Shown: piece by piece, positions 1 through 11,744 of the stretch | Position numbering within the stretch: the stretch's first letter is position 1 | Layout of the letters: each line of letters starts with the position of its first letter | NCBI GenBank assembly: GCA_033782935.1 | Contig: JAWQEG010000079.1 | Location: 496,001-560,000, forward strand | Direction: 5' to 3' | From: Petrolisthes cinctipes | Taxonomy: Eukaryota > Arthropoda > Malacostraca > Decapoda > Porcellanidae | DNA: 64,000 nt | Position numbers and translations under genes: made by a program | Notes under the pieces: model-generated | Told to the model about the DNA's origin: nothing | Database searches by the model: none | Seen by the model: the letters and a program-made list of their open reading frames with translations, nothing else

Positions 1-3000
1 TTTATGGGGTGGTGGGTGTGTGGGTGTCATTACAGTGCTTTGACTGTAAATATCAATAGTCATTCATGGGAAGGTGGGTGTGTGGGTGTCATTACAGTGC
101 TTGGACTGTAAATATTAACAGTCTTTTATGGGGTGGTGGGTGTGTGGGTTATATTACACTGATTGGACTGTAAATACTAACCATCATTCATGGGGTTGTG
201 GTTGTGAGGGTGTCATTACAGTGCTTGGACTGTAAATATCAACAGTCATTCATGGGTTGGTGGGTGTGTGGTTGTCATTACAATGCTTGGACTGTAAATA
301 TCAACAGTCATTCAAGGGGTGGTGGGTTGTTGGTGTCATTACAGTGCTTGTATTGTAAATATCAACAGTCATTCATTGGGTGGTGGGTGTGTGGGTGTCA
401 TTACAGTGATTGGACTGTAAATATCAACTTTCATTCATGGGGTGTGTCGGTGACATTACAGTGCTTGGACTGTAAATATCAACTGTCATTCATGGGGTGT
501 GTCGGTGACATTACAGTGCTTGTACTGTAAATATTAACAGTCATTCATGGGTTGGTGTGTGTGTGTCATTACAGTGCTTGGACTGTAAATTTCAACTGTC
601 ATGAATGGGGTGTGTTGGTGACATTACAGTGCTTGTACTGTAAATATCAACAGCCATTCATGGGGTGGTGGGTGTGTGGGTGTCATTACAGTAATTTGAC
701 TGTAAATATCAAGAGACATTAATGGGGTGGTGGGTGTGTGGGTGTCATTACAGTGCTTAATCTGTAAATATCAACAGTTATTCATTTAGTGGTGGGTGTA
801 GGGGTGTCATTACAGTGCTTGGACTGTGAATATCAACCATCATTCATGGGGTGGTGGGTGTGTGGGCGTCATTACAATGCTTGGACGGTAAATATCAACT
901 GTCATTCATGGGGTTGGGGGTGTGTGGGTGTCATTACAGTGCTTGGACTGTAAATATCAACAGTCATTCATTAAGTGGTGAGTGTGTGGGAGTCATTATA
1001 ATGCTTGTACTATAAATATCAATAGTCATTAATGGGGTGTTTGGTGTGTGGGTGGCATTACAGTGCTTGGACTATAAATATTAACAGTCATTCATGGGGT
1101 GGATGGTGTGTGAGTGTCATTACAGTGTTAGGATTGTAAATATCAACAGTTATTCATGTTGTTGTCAGTGTGTGGGTGTTAATACAATGTTTGGACTGTA
1201 AATATCAACTGTCATTCATGGTGTGTGTTGGTGCTATTACATAGCTTGGACTCTAAATATCAACAGTCATTCTTAGGTTGTTGGGAGAGGGGAGTGTCAT
1301 TACTGTGCCTGGACTGTAAATATCAACAATCATTCATGGGGTGGTGGGTGTGTAGGTGTAACTACAGATCTTAGACCGTAATTATCAAGTCATTCATGGG
1401 GTAGTGGATGTATGTGTGTCAGTACTGTGCTTGGACAGTATATATAAACAGTCATTCATAGGGTGATGGGTGAGTTGGTGTCATTACAGGGCTTGGAATG
1501 TAAATATCAAAAGTCATTCATGGGGTGGTGGGTGTGTGGGTGTCATGACAGTGCTTGGACTGTAAATATCAACAGTCATTCTTGGGGTGGTGATGTGTGG
1601 GTTTCATTACACTGCTAGGACTGTAAATATCAAAAGTTATTCATGGCATGATTGGTGTGTGGGTGTCATTACAGCGCTTTAACTGTATGTATCAACAGTC
1701 ATTTATGTTGTGGTGTGTGTATGGGTGTCATTTCAGTGCTTTGACTGTAAATATCAACAGTCATTTATGGGGAGGGGAGTGTCATTGCAATGCTTGGACT
1801 GTAAATATCAAGTCATTCATGGGTGGTGGGTGTGTGGATGTCATTACAGTGCTTAGACAGTAAATATCAATATTCATTCATGGAGTGGTGGGTGTGTGGG
1901 TGTCATTACAGTGCTTGGAGAGTAAATATCAACAGTCATTCATTGAGTGTTGGGTGTATAGGTGTCATTACAGTGATTGGACTTTAAATATCAACAGTAA
2001 TTTATGGGTTGGTGGGTGTGTGGGTGTCATTACAGTGCTTGGACTGTAAATATCAGCAGTCATTCATATGGCAGGGGTTGTGTGTGTCATTACAGTGTTT
2101 GGACTGTAAATATCAAGAGCCATTAATGGGGTGGTGGGTGTTGGGGTGTCATTACAGTGCTTGGTCTGTAAATATCAACTGTCTCTTATGGAGTGGTGGG
2201 TGTTTGTGTGTCATTACAGTGGTTGGACTGTAAATATCAACTGTTATTCATGGGGTGGTGGGTGTGTGGGTGTCATTCCTGTGCTTGGACTATGAATATC
2301 CCCAGTCATTTATGGGGTAGTGGGTGTATGGGTGTCATTACATTGCTTGGACTGTAAATATCAACAATCATTTATGGGGTGTTTGGTGTGTGGGTGTCAT
2401 TACAGTGCTTGGACTGTAAACATCAACAGTTAATCATAAGGTAGTGGGTGTGTGGGTCACAGGGTGTCATTACAGTGCTTGGACTGTAAATATCAACAGT
2501 CATTCATGGGTGGTGGATGTATAGGCATCATTTCTGTGCTTGGACTGTAAATATCAACAGTCATTCACAGGGTGGTGGTTTTTTTGGGGACATTACAGTG
2601 CTTGGAATGTAAATATCAACAGTCATTCATGGGGTTGTGTTTGTGTGGGTGTCATTTCTTTGCTTGGACTGTGAATATCAACAGTCATTCATGGGGTGGT
2701 GGGTTTGTGGGTGTCATTACAGTGCTTGGACTATAAATATCAACCATCATTTATGGGGTGGTGGGTGTGTGGGTGTCATTAGAGTGCTTGGACTGTAAAT
2801 ATCAACAGTCATTCATGGGATGTGTGGGTGTGATTACAGTGCTTAAACTAAATATCAACAATCATTCATGGGGATGGTGGGTGTCATTTCAGTGCTTGGT
2901 GTGTAAATATATCAACAGTCATTCATGGGTGGCAGGTGTCATTACATTGCTTGGACTGTAAATATCAACAGTCATTCATGGGGTGGTGGGTGTGTGGGTG

Positions 3001-6000
3001 TCATTACATTGCTTGGCCTGTCATTAATTTGGTGGTGGGTTTTTGGGTGTCATTACAGTGATTATACTGTAAATATCAACCATCATTCTTTTGGTGGTAG
3101 GTGTGTGGGTGTCATTACAGTGCTCAGATTGACAATATTAACAGTCAATTATGGAGTGGTGGGTGTCATTAGAGTACTTGGACTAAAAATATTAACAGTT
3201 ATTCATAAGGTTGTGGGTGTGTGGATGACATTACAGTGCTTGGACTAAAAATATTAACAGTCTTTCATGGGGTGGTGGGTGTGAGGGTGTTATTACAGTG
3301 TTTTGATTGTCAATATCAACTGTCATTCATGGGGTGTGTCGGTGACATTACAGTGCTTGGACTGTAAATATCAACTGTTATTCATGGGGTGTGCCGGTGA
3401 CATTACAGTGCTTGTACTGTAAATAACAACAGTCATTCATTGGTTGGTGTGTGTGTCATTACTGTGCTTGGACTGTAGATTTCAACTGTCATTCATGGGG
3501 TGTGTCGGTGACATTACAGTGCTTGTACTGTAATTATCAACAGCAATTCATGGGGTGGCGGGTGTGTGGGTGTCATTACAGTAATTGGACTGTAAGTATC
3601 AACAGACATTTATTGGGTGGTGGGTGTGTGGATGTCATTACAGTGCTTAATCTGTAAATATCAACAGTTATTCATTTAGTGGTGGATGTAGGGGTGTCAT
3701 TACAGTGCTTGGACTGTGAATATCAACCGTCATTCATGGGGTGGTGGGTGTGTGGGTGTCATTACAATGCTTGGACTGTAAATATCAACTGTCATTCATG
3801 AGGTTGGGGGTGTGTGGGTGTCATTACAGTGCTTGGACTGTAAATATCAACAGTCATTGATTAAGTGGTGGGTGTGTGGGAGTCATTACAATGCTTGTAC
3901 TATAAATATCAATAGTCATTAATGGGGTGTTGGGTGTGTGGGGGTCATTACAGTGCTTGGACTGTAAATATTAACAGTCATTCATTGGGTGGATGGTGTG
4001 TGAGTGTCATTACAATGTTTGGAACGTAAATATCGATAGTCATTCATGGGATGGTTGGTGTGTAGGTCTCATTACAGTGCTTGGAATATAAATATCAACA
4101 GTCATTCATGGTGTGGATGGTGTGTGAGTGTCATTACAGAGCTTAGACTGTAAATATCACCAGTCATTCATGATCTGGTCAGTGTGTGGGTGTTAATACA
4201 ATTCTTGGACTGTAAATATCAACTGTCATTCATGGTGTGTGTGGGTGCTATTACAGAGCTTGGACTCTAAATATCAACAGTCATTCTTAGGTTGGTGGGG
4301 GGGGGTGTCATTACAGTGCCTGGACTGTAAATATCAACAATCATTCATGGGGTGGTGGGTGTGTAGGTGTAAGTACAGATCTTGGACCATAAATATCAAG
4401 TCGTTAATGGGGTAGTTGATGTATGCATGTAAGTTCTGTGCTTGGACTGTTAATATCAACAGTCATTCATGGGGTGGTGGGTGTATGGGGGTCATGACAG
4501 TGCTTGGACTTTAAATATCAACAATCATTCATGGGGTGGTGGGTGTGTGGGTTTCATTACAGTGCTAAGACTGTAAATATCAAAAGTTATTCATGGCATG
4601 ATTGGTGTGTGGGTGTCATTACAGCGCTTTAACTGTAAGTATCAACAGTCATTCATGGGGTAATGTGTGTATGGGTGTCATTTCAGTGCTTTGACTGTAA
4701 ATATCAACAGTCATTTATGGGGGAGGGAGTGTCATTGCAATGCTTGGACTGTAAATATCAAGTCATTCATGGGTGGTGGGTGTGTGGATGTCATTACAGT
4801 GCTTGGTCTATAAATATATACTGTCTTTTATGGAGTGGTGGGTGTTTGCGTGTCATTACAGTGGTTGGACTGTAAATATCAACAGTCATTCATGGGGTGG
4901 TGGGTGTGTGGGTGTTATTACATTGCTTGGACTGTAAATATCAACAATCATTCATGGGGTGTTGCGTGTGTGGGTGTCATTACAGTGCTTGGACTGTACA
5001 CATCAACAGTTAATCATGGGGTGGTGGGTGTGTTTGTGTCATTACAGTGCTTGGACTGTAAAAAATCAACAGTCATTCATGGGTGGTGGATGTATAGGTA
5101 TCATTTCTGTTCTTGGACTGTAAATATCAACAGTCATTCATAAGGTGGTGGGTTTTTGGGTGTCATTACAGTTCTTGGAATGTAAATATCAACAGTCATT
5201 CATTGGGTTGTGGTTTTATGGGTGTCATTTCTGTGCTTGGACTGTGAATATCAACAGTCATTCATGGGGTGGTGGGTGTGTGGGTGTCATTACAGTGCTT
5301 GGACTATAAATAACAACCATCATTTATTGGGTGGTGGGTGTGTGGGTGTCATTAGAGTGCTTGGACTGTAAATATCAACAGTCATTTATGGGATGTGTGG
5401 GTGTGATTACAGTGCTTGGACTAAATATCAACAGTCTTTCATGGGGATGGTGGGTGTCATTTCAGTGCCTGGTGTGTAAATATCAACATTCATTCATAAG
5501 TGGTGGGTGTCATTACATTGCTTGGACTGTAAATATTAACAGTCATTCATCGGGTGGTGTGTGTGAGGGTGTCATTACAGTGCTTGGCCTTTAAATATTA
5601 ACAGTCATTCATAAGGTGGATGGTGTGTGAGTGTCATTACAGTGCTTGGACTGTAAATATCAACAGTCATTTATGGGTTGGTATGTGTGTGGGTGTCATT
5701 ACTGTGCTTAGACTGTAAATATCAATAGTCAATCATGGGGTGGTCAGTGTGTGGGTGTCAATACAGTGATTGGATTGTAAATATCAACAGTCATTCATGG
5801 GGTGGTAGATGTGTGGGTGTCATTACAGTGCTTGGATTGTAAATATCAATAGTCATTCATAGGTTGGTGGGAGTGTGTGTCATTACAGTGCTTGGACTGT
5901 AAATATCAACAGTCATTTAAGGGGTGGTGGGTGTGTAGGTGTAATTACAGTTTTAGGAGTGTAAATATCGTCATTCATGGGGTGGTGGGTTTCATTACAG

Positions 6001-6197
6001 TGCGTGGACTGTAAATATCAACAACCATTTATGGGGTGGTGGGTGTGTGGGTGTCATTACAGTGCTTGGACTATAAATAACAACAATCATTTATGGGGTG
6101 GTGGGTGTGTGGGTGTCATTACAGTGCTTTGACTGTAAATATCAACAGACATTCATGGGGTTGTAGTTGTGTGGGTGTCATTACACTGCTTGGACTG
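1..6197 (+). repeat. 62-bp satellite array, block A
   Basis: Uninterrupted head-to-tail array of a roughly 62-bp unit, about 100 monomers, all in one orientation. Recurrent landmarks in each unit are GGGGTGGTGGG, TGTGTGGGTGTCATTACAG, TGCTTGGACTGTAAATATC and AACAGTCATTC. Monomers differ from one another by substitutions and by small deletions in the G/T-rich half. The block has variants that are rare elsewhere in the window, for example GGGGTGTGTCGGTGACATT near 437-515 and again near 3,329-3,395. It stops abruptly inside a monomer at 6,197, where the LTR of the retrotransposon begins. No gene is recognisable in it; the short plus-strand open frames are by-products of the repeat. Confidence 0.97.
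431..5600. repeat. ~2.89-kb higher-order repeat pair inside block A
   Basis: Monomer order from about 431 recurs from about 3,323. Diagnostic monomers repeat at a shift of 2,890-2,892 bp (for example GTGCTTAATCTG near 754 and 3,644) and about 2,950 bp (GGCATGATTGGTG near 1,645 and 4,597). The shift then falls to 2,642 bp (TTGGTCTGTAAATATC at 2,161; TTGGTCTATAAATATA at 4,803) and to 2,573 bp around 2,758 and 5,331. The second copy has therefore lost roughly five monomers near 4,800 and about one more later. The copies are visibly more diverged than those of the 19-20-kb pair, so this duplication is probably older. Limits are approximate. Confidence 0.8.
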
Positions 6198-6998
6198 TGT
6201 AAAGTAATAACCAGGATCTTTTTTCTTATTTGAGTTCTCACCAATCTGAGGCTGAGGGAAACGAGGAGAAAACTATATACATTTATTTACAATATATATA
6301 TATATTGGATAACATACATATCAGAGGTGTCCCCCACAACATTAATCTTGGAATATACATTAAATCAACTCCCTGCCAGAGCCCTTCCCTGTCATTACAC
6401 GTACAGGCGTACGGCACTAACACCAGCCACACGGTCACGGAGACTGTTTGGAGGTGCTCTACTGGCCACACCAGCTCGCGTCTGCTATCACCTCACCGGC
6501 TCTGGGCCTCACACTCTCCACCACGGACTCCACTGGCAGGGGATATCGCACCACAAGGTTGAGGGGGTCACTTCCACAAAACATACAGGAGTACAGGAAA
6601 TCCGGTACAGGATGCCTCTTTCGCCCGGCCCTTGACGAGGGTAGGATCCCGCCTCCTATGTTAAAATCATAGTAATACAAATTAGCACAGTCCCACTATT
6701 AATAAATGAGTCACGGATGACACGCAAACTTAAACAAAAAGCACTCGGAAAACTAACGTTATACTGGAGAAACACAGTAAATAAGTTTCACTACCCAATA
6801 CCAATATAAGATCACAGGATGGTCTTACCGTCGTGTTTGGAGGTTGTGAGTGTAGTGAGGAATGGTATGCCCAAGAAACTCCAAGATAACTCGGATGGTG
6901 GCTCGAAATGAACTCGAAACGCCGTATAAGGTCCATCCATTAGCTCGAGCCCATATAAGTAATTACTTACTTATTGCCCGTTTGCCTATTCCCTTACA
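6198..6998 (-). repeat. 3' LTR of the retrotransposon
   Basis: Direct repeat of 11,764-12,561, 801 bp and over 99% identical by eye. It should supply the 3' processing signal: minus-strand AATAAA at 6,282-6,287, about 85 bp from its end, next to an alternating AT tract that is one TA unit longer than in the 5' LTR. Several 60-110-codon open frames in this LTR recur in the other LTR and resemble no known protein; I do not call them genes. The LTR joins satellite directly at 6,197/6,198. Confidence 0.95.
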
Positions 6999-7001
6999 TA
7001 G

Positions 7002-7009
7002 CTCCCCTA
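7002..7009 (-). other. Polypurine tract
   Basis: On the minus strand TAGGGGAG lies three bases before the start of the 3' LTR (TGTAAGGG). This is the position and composition of the plus-strand primer of LTR retrotransposons. The tract is short, so the exact boundary is uncertain. Confidence 0.65.
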
Positions 7010-7015
7010 ACAAGT

Positions 7016-7034
7016 ATCTACCCGGAGGGTAGAT
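7016..7034. other. 8-bp perfect hairpin beside the polypurine tract
   Basis: ATCTACCC (7,016-7,023), GGA, GGGTAGAT (7,027-7,034): perfect 8-bp arms with a 3-base loop. It lies between the gag-pol stop and the polypurine tract. Its function is unknown. It could be a structure in the genomic RNA near the 3' LTR or a terminator-like element. The structure is visible; the role is inference. Confidence 0.6.
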
Positions 7035-7044
7035 GCGACAAGCA

Positions 7045-10000
7045 TTACTTAATAGACCTGCTAAGGAAGTCTGCCCCTATATTACTAGACCCAGCAACGT
7101 GTACTAACCTATACCTGTAGGGCTGCAAGCTGAGGGCCCACCGAAGAAGTCTATTATTGGAGCCTTTGAACTTTGCCAAATAGATCAGGGGTTTGTGATC
7201 AACCTCCAAGATAAATTCTGAACCCATCAGATAATATGTGAACCTCTGAATCCCAAAAATAATCGCCAAACATTCTCTTTCTATGGTAGAATACCTGGTT
7301 TCCCTATCTAGCAGTTTTCTGCTTGCATAGGCAATGGGAAAAGACACCCCATCAATGTACTGGAGTATTACTGCTCCGAGGCCAAAAGCCGAGGAATCTG
7401 TCCGAAGAACAAAAGGGAGATTAGGATTTGGTAATCGGAGAATAGGGTATGTAGCTAAAGAAGCTTTTAATTTCTCAAAATTACCTCCTACTTCATCGGT
7501 CCAGGGTAATGGTTCCCGAACACCTTTGCGTAGTAAATCAGATAGTGGGGCGGACAGAGTTGCTGCATTGGGAATGAACCTCCTATAAAATGAAATCATT
7601 CCCAAGAATGATCTTAAAGTTTTCTTGGTGGATGGAGGGGTAGTTCCCAATATAGCCTTAATCTTATCTATCTGAGGTTGTATATGCTTTCCATCTACAA
7701 TATAGCCCAAGTACTGAATGGAGGGAAATCCAAATCTACATTTACTAAGTTTGGCTGTCAAACTGAAAGCTTTTAATCTGTCTAGAACGGAAGTAAGAGC
7801 TTGAATGTGTTCCTCCCAAGTAGCTGAATATATGAAAACATTATCAAAATAGAAAGACACATTCTTTAAACCTGCAAGAACAATCTTCATTAGTCTTATA
7901 TAGGTTGCACAAGCAGTTACTAGCCCAAATGGAAGTCTATTAAATCCCATCAGACCCCTATGGGTTTGAAATGCTGTCAAGGGTTTGCTTCTTTCAGACA
8001 GTGGGATCTGATAATATGCTTTAGTTAGATCAAGTTCTGAAAAATACTTAGCACCTGTAAATTTGTGCAAATCTTCTTCCATAGTACACATAGGTTCAGC
8101 ATGAAATACAGTGACACTGTTAAGTGTTCTATAATCTATGGTCATGCGATAGCTGCCATCCGGCTTTTTGACAAGAACTACAGGTGAGGAGTGAGGGGAA
8201 GAGGAAGGTCTAATTAGTCCCTGTTCAAGCAGATTGTCTACTTCCTTTTCAAAATGCGGCCGAAGGTGGATGGGGATGGGGTAAGAGTTAGATTTTAGGC
8301 GCTCTGAAGATGACAGGACAATGTCATGATCAAGTGCTGTAGTAAGTCCTGGGACATCTGAGAACACATCACTGTACTGGGCTTTGAGATGTAATATTTC
8401 CTCTGCTTCACTCTGGGACAGATCAGGACAAATTAGGGGTTGATCATTTACCTGGGAGGAGAGATCATATTCTACTGAGGTAGTTGGTACAGTAGGAAAC
8501 TCCGAATCATCACCATCCTCATCCTCCTCGGACATCACACAAGCTTGTACAGTCAACAAAGGTCTGAAATCATGATCAGGGTTAGGCTCATCCACCACAT
8601 GCGCCAGTCCTACATGAGCTCTTCGATGGTACTTCTTTAAGAGATTTATATGATAAAGCTTCCTCTTCCCTTTCTCTTCTATTACATATGTAACCTTATT
8701 CTTACACTCAAGAACAGGAAAAGGTCCTTTCCAAGACATCAGTAATTTGTTATGAGTGTCTGGCAACAAGACCAGAACTTCATCACCAGGTTTAAATTTA
8801 CGGTCTTGAGATTTTAAATCAAAATAAGACTTGTACCTTGCACATGAAATGTCTGCATTCTGAGCAGCAATTCTGGCACATTCTTCTAACTTACTCTTTA
8901 ATTCAATGACATATTGGAAAGAGGTGCGGGCATCCTCGTCAGCCTTTCGATCTTCCCATAGGTCTCTCAAGACAGCTAAGGGCCCCCTCACCTTTCTCCC
9001 ATACAACATCTCGAAGGCTGAGAAACCTGTTCGGTCACTAGGGATTTCACGCAAAGCAAACATAGTAGGGATCAGGTATCTGTGCCATTCGGTAGGTTTA
9101 TCTGAACAAAGTTTTCTCAAACCAGCTTTAAGGGTAGAATGAAGCCTCTCAATCCGACCATTACTTCTAGGGTGATAGGGTGTGGTAAACATAGGCTTAA
9201 CCCCTAAGAGTTTATGGATCTCTTGCATTAGCTGAGGCGTGAACTGGGTCCCTTGATCCGACAGTATTTCGCGAGGTATGCCCACCCTGGAAAAGATGGT
9301 TATTAATGCTTCAGCGACAGATATGGTGTCGATTGATTTGAGGGGTAAGGCTTCAGGAAACCCAGTGGCAAAGTCAATCAATGTCAAAATGTACCTGTGA
9401 CCTTCTGAAGATGGAGGGGATAAAGGACCAACCAGATCAATGGCCACCCGGGAAAATGGTTCAGTGATTATCGGTAATGTCTGGAGAGGTACCAGCTTCA
9501 CTCTACCCCTAGGTGACATCCGTTGACACTTTTCACAAGACCTACAAAAATCCCTGATGTCCACAGTCATCCCTGGCCAGAAAAATATCTCTTTAACCTT
9601 CATCTCCGTCTTCCTATGTGAGAAATGGCCAGAAAAAGGACTTTCATGAGCTACTGAAAGAATAAACTTCCTACAATCACTAGGTATGACTAAAACTTTC
9701 TTACCAACTTTCTCTTTGAACTTAGAGGAAGAACATACACGATATATTAATCCATCAGTGACTTTGTACATGAAAGCAGTTCCATTCCGTGCAACTTCCG
9801 TTTCACCTGATAGTACCTTGGCTCTGATAGACGAAAGTGTAGGGCAAGATTCCTGAAGTTTAGCAAACTGTTGTGGGGTTATATCCAGTGGAGCTACTTT
9901 GGGTAAAACTAAAGGATGTATCTTTTTATCACGTGCCGACCTAGTCTGAACAGCGTTAACGACTTCACTGGCCTCTGCACTTTCACTTTCCTCTTCACAA

Positions 10001-11442
10001 AGTTTACGAGCACCGGGCACATTCCCAATCAGAACACAACAGAACGATATAGGGGCTCGAAGTACATTGGCCCACCCAGTGTAGTAGGGACATTTGATAT
10101 AACACCGTACTTCAGGAAAATAGTCTCGACGACCTAGGTAATCAGACACTTCTACAAGTCTACATCCCGTCACATCCATATCGGGGAGAACATCTTCCGA
10201 CACTAGTATACAAGAACAACCTGAATCTCTGATTATAGTAGATACCCAAACACCATTCACCGTTCCACAAGTAGTATACTCAGGAGGTTGACTATCTTTA
10301 AAACAATATCCAATTCTCTGTACTTCAGTAGTCATTGAGGGATTTTGTTTAAAAGCAGCGGGGTTCTTAGGACACCGTGGTTTGATATGCCCCTTCTCCC
10401 CACATCCATGACATGTTACGTTAGTATAATTCCTCCTAAAGGAAGCTGTGAGGCTAGTCTGAGGCTGTGATAATGGTTTATTAGGTTCAGACTGAGCAGT
10501 TTGGGTTGTACTAAAGGATGAAGCAAATTTCTTACCTTTATTGCCATCAAACTTATTCTTTGGGTATGCACCATGAGCCGATGCCCAGTTATCAGCCAGG
10601 GTCACAGCTTCCTTCAGACTAGTCACACTGTGCTCCTTGATGAAGATCCTCAAGTCCGGGGAAAGCGATGATAAAAACTGGTCTAGAAGGAGAAAATTTC
10701 TTAAGGACTCGTACTCACTCTGAACATTACAAGAGGCCATCCACTGGTCTAATAAACGCCCAAGTTGTATTGAAAATGTATCATAGGTTTCCCCAAACTT
10801 TATCTTAGCAAATTTAAATTCCTGACGATAACTATCAGGGGTTTTACAGAAACCTCTTAAAAGAGCTGCTTTCAGGAGGTCGTAGTCTTCTGTTATCTCT
10901 GGTGACAGGCTAGTATAAATGTCTACACACTTCCCGGTAAGAAGACTACCAAGGCGACCTGCGTAAGTATCCTTCTTAATAGCTAAAAGACTGGCAATCC
11001 TTTCAAACCTTATAAGGTAGGATGAAATATCTTCCCCGTCTTTATAGAAGGGTAGGGTAGGTTTACTAGGTTCGGGGAGAGCTGGGGTTAAGGTATTAGC
11101 CTGGGGGTTATTTAATTTAGCTAACTCAAGAGAGTTTTCTAATCTTAATTTCTCTAATCGCTCTTCACGAGCTCTTTCTTTCTCTCTTTCCTCTCTTTCT
11201 AACGCTCTTTCCTCTCTAGCTATAGCCTGCTGCTGCATAACAAATTTCGCAACATCTGCACCTGTGAGACCTAGGGACTCTGCTTGAGCCTTAAGGCCAT
11301 CAATAGAGAGATCCATTACAAACAATAAAAGACAAGGGTAAATAATAACTTGACTAGACTCAAATAGCCTTGGATGGCTGAGCGAGAAGTACTGGTGTAC
11401 TATACTCACATTAGAAAACTGGCTATTTGTGACGATAGCCAA
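7045..11442 (-). CDS. Gag-Pol polyprotein, Gmr1-like (PR-IN-RT-RH order)
   Basis: Single frame of 1,465 codons. The likely start is Met43 at 11,316, because the Gag-like protein begins there (MDLSIDGLKAQAESLGLTG, then a charged Glu/Arg coiled coil to about residue 105). The capsid region is about 110-330. A CCHC knuckle lies at 344-357. The protease DSG has its Asp at 406. Integrase has an HHCC finger from His599, catalytic Asp669, Asp729 and Glu765 (35 residues between the last two), then a GPF module around WKGPFPVLE. An acidic linker follows. Reverse transcriptase has LDL Asp1138 and motif YFDN at 1198-1201. RNase H has Asp1349, a downstream RECLAI Glu, DHKPL and a C-terminal GADFLSR. Integrase precedes RT, which defines the Gmr1-type order. 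There is no stop or frameshift, and no gag/pol frameshift site is needed. The second RT aspartate is Asn1201, expected to abolish polymerase activity. Confidence 0.95.
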   Translation of the reverse strand: MAIVTNSQFSNVSIVHQYFSLSHPRLFESSQVIIYPCLLLFVMDLSIDGLKAQAESLGLTGADVAKFVMQQQAIAREERALEREEREKERAREERLEKLRLENSLELAKLNNPQANTLTPALPEPSKPTLPFYKDGEDISSYLIRFERIASLLAIKKDTYAGRLGSLLTGKCVDIYTSLSPEITEDYDLLKAALLRGFCKTPDSYRQEFKFAKIKFGETYDTFSIQLGRLLDQWMASCNVQSEYESLRNFLLLDQFLSSLSPDLRIFIKEHSVTSLKEAVTLADNWASAHGAYPKNKFDGNKGKKFASSFSTTQTAQSEPNKPLSQPQTSLTASFRRNYTNVTCHGCGEKGHIKPRCPKNPAAFKQNPSMTTEVQRIGYCFKDSQPPEYTTCGTVNGVWVSTIIRDSGCSCILVSEDVLPDMDVTGCRLVEVSDYLGRRDYFPEVRCYIKCPYYTGWANVLRAPISFCCVLIGNVPGARKLCEEESESAEASEVVNAVQTRSARDKKIHPLVLPKVAPLDITPQQFAKLQESCPTLSSIRAKVLSGETEVARNGTAFMYKVTDGLIYRVCSSSKFKEKVGKKVLVIPSDCRKFILSVAHESPFSGHFSHRKTEMKVKEIFFWPGMTVDIRDFCRSCEKCQRMSPRGRVKLVPLQTLPIITEPFSRVAIDLVGPLSPPSSEGHRYILTLIDFATGFPEALPLKSIDTISVAEALITIFSRVGIPREILSDQGTQFTPQLMQEIHKLLGVKPMFTTPYHPRSNGRIERLHSTLKAGLRKLCSDKPTEWHRYLIPTMFALREIPSDRTGFSAFEMLYGRKVRGPLAVLRDLWEDRKADEDARTSFQYVIELKSKLEECARIAAQNADISCARYKSYFDLKSQDRKFKPGDEVLVLLPDTHNKLLMSWKGPFPVLECKNKVTYVIEEKGKRKLYHINLLKKYHRRAHVGLAHVVDEPNPDHDFRPLLTVQACVMSEEDEDGDDSEFPTVPTTSVEYDLSSQVNDQPLICPDLSQSEAEEILHLKAQYSDVFSDVPGLTTALDHDIVLSSSERLKSNSYPIPIHLRPHFEKEVDNLLEQGLIRPSSSPHSSPVVLVKKPDGSYRMTIDYRTLNSVTVFHAEPMCTMEEDLHKFTGAKYFSELDLTKAYYQIPLSERSKPLTAFQTHRGLMGFNRLPFGLVTACATYIRLMKIVLAGLKNVSFYFDNVFIYSATWEEHIQALTSVLDRLKAFSLTAKLSKCRFGFPSIQYLGYIVDGKHIQPQIDKIKAILGTTPPSTKKTLRSFLGMISFYRRFIPNAATLSAPLSDLLRKGVREPLPWTDEVGGNFEKLKASLATYPILRLPNPNLPFVLRTDSSAFGLGAVILQYIDGVSFPIAYASRKLLDRETRYSTIERECLAIIFGIQRFTYYLMGSEFILEVDHKPLIYLAKFKGSNNRLLRWALSLQPYRYRLVHVAGSSNIGADFLSRSIK

Positions 11443-11744
11443 CTATCATGATTCCTAGTAACCCTACTAACTGATAGTCCTCTCTTCCCGGTCGGAAGAC
11501 AGCACAAGGAACTACCTACAGGAGACTAGGCTTAATCAATGATATGAAAAATAAGTATACACTGAATATACAAGCACACAAACGTATACATGGAGTACAC
11601 AAAGTTTGTCTCCGGGCCCCAAGGACGACAAACTACCCATGGCGGGCAAACAAGCCACACGTTATACATACAACAAAATGGCCCTTACCGTAAACAAATG
11701 TATAAATCAGCCCGATATCCTCCGCAACAGAGAGGTAAGCACTC
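11317..11744 (-). other. Untranslated leader between primer site and gag
   Basis: About 430 bp between the primer binding site and the preferred Gag start at 11,316. No open frame of interest is seen here apart from an in-frame 42-codon upstream extension of gag (start at 11,442), which looks unlike Gag. The region should contain the packaging and dimerisation signals of the element, but none can be identified by eye. Confidence 0.6.

Noticed and set aside
198..530. Plus-strand open frames throughout the satellite, up to 163 codons, with recurring Trp/Cys/Gly-rich peptides
   Set aside because: They are translations of the 62-bp unit. Because 62 is not a multiple of three, frames rotate with each unit and end at the TAA in CTGTAAATATC. 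No start context, conserved length or domain supports a protein.
2449..2466. Small insertion reading GTCACAGGGTGTC within a monomer
   Set aside because: A few extra bases, explained by slippage or local duplication within the G/T tract; no mobile-element hallmarks.
6230..6680. Open frames of 62-110 codons in the LTRs, repeated at 11,853-12,244
   Set aside because: Present only because the LTRs are duplicates; overlapping in several frames on both strands with no recognisable domain.
7045..7588. An env or third open frame in the retrotransposon
   Set aside because: The gag-pol frame ends 47 bp before the 3' LTR, and the plus-strand frame at 7,334-7,588 is a shadow of RNase H.
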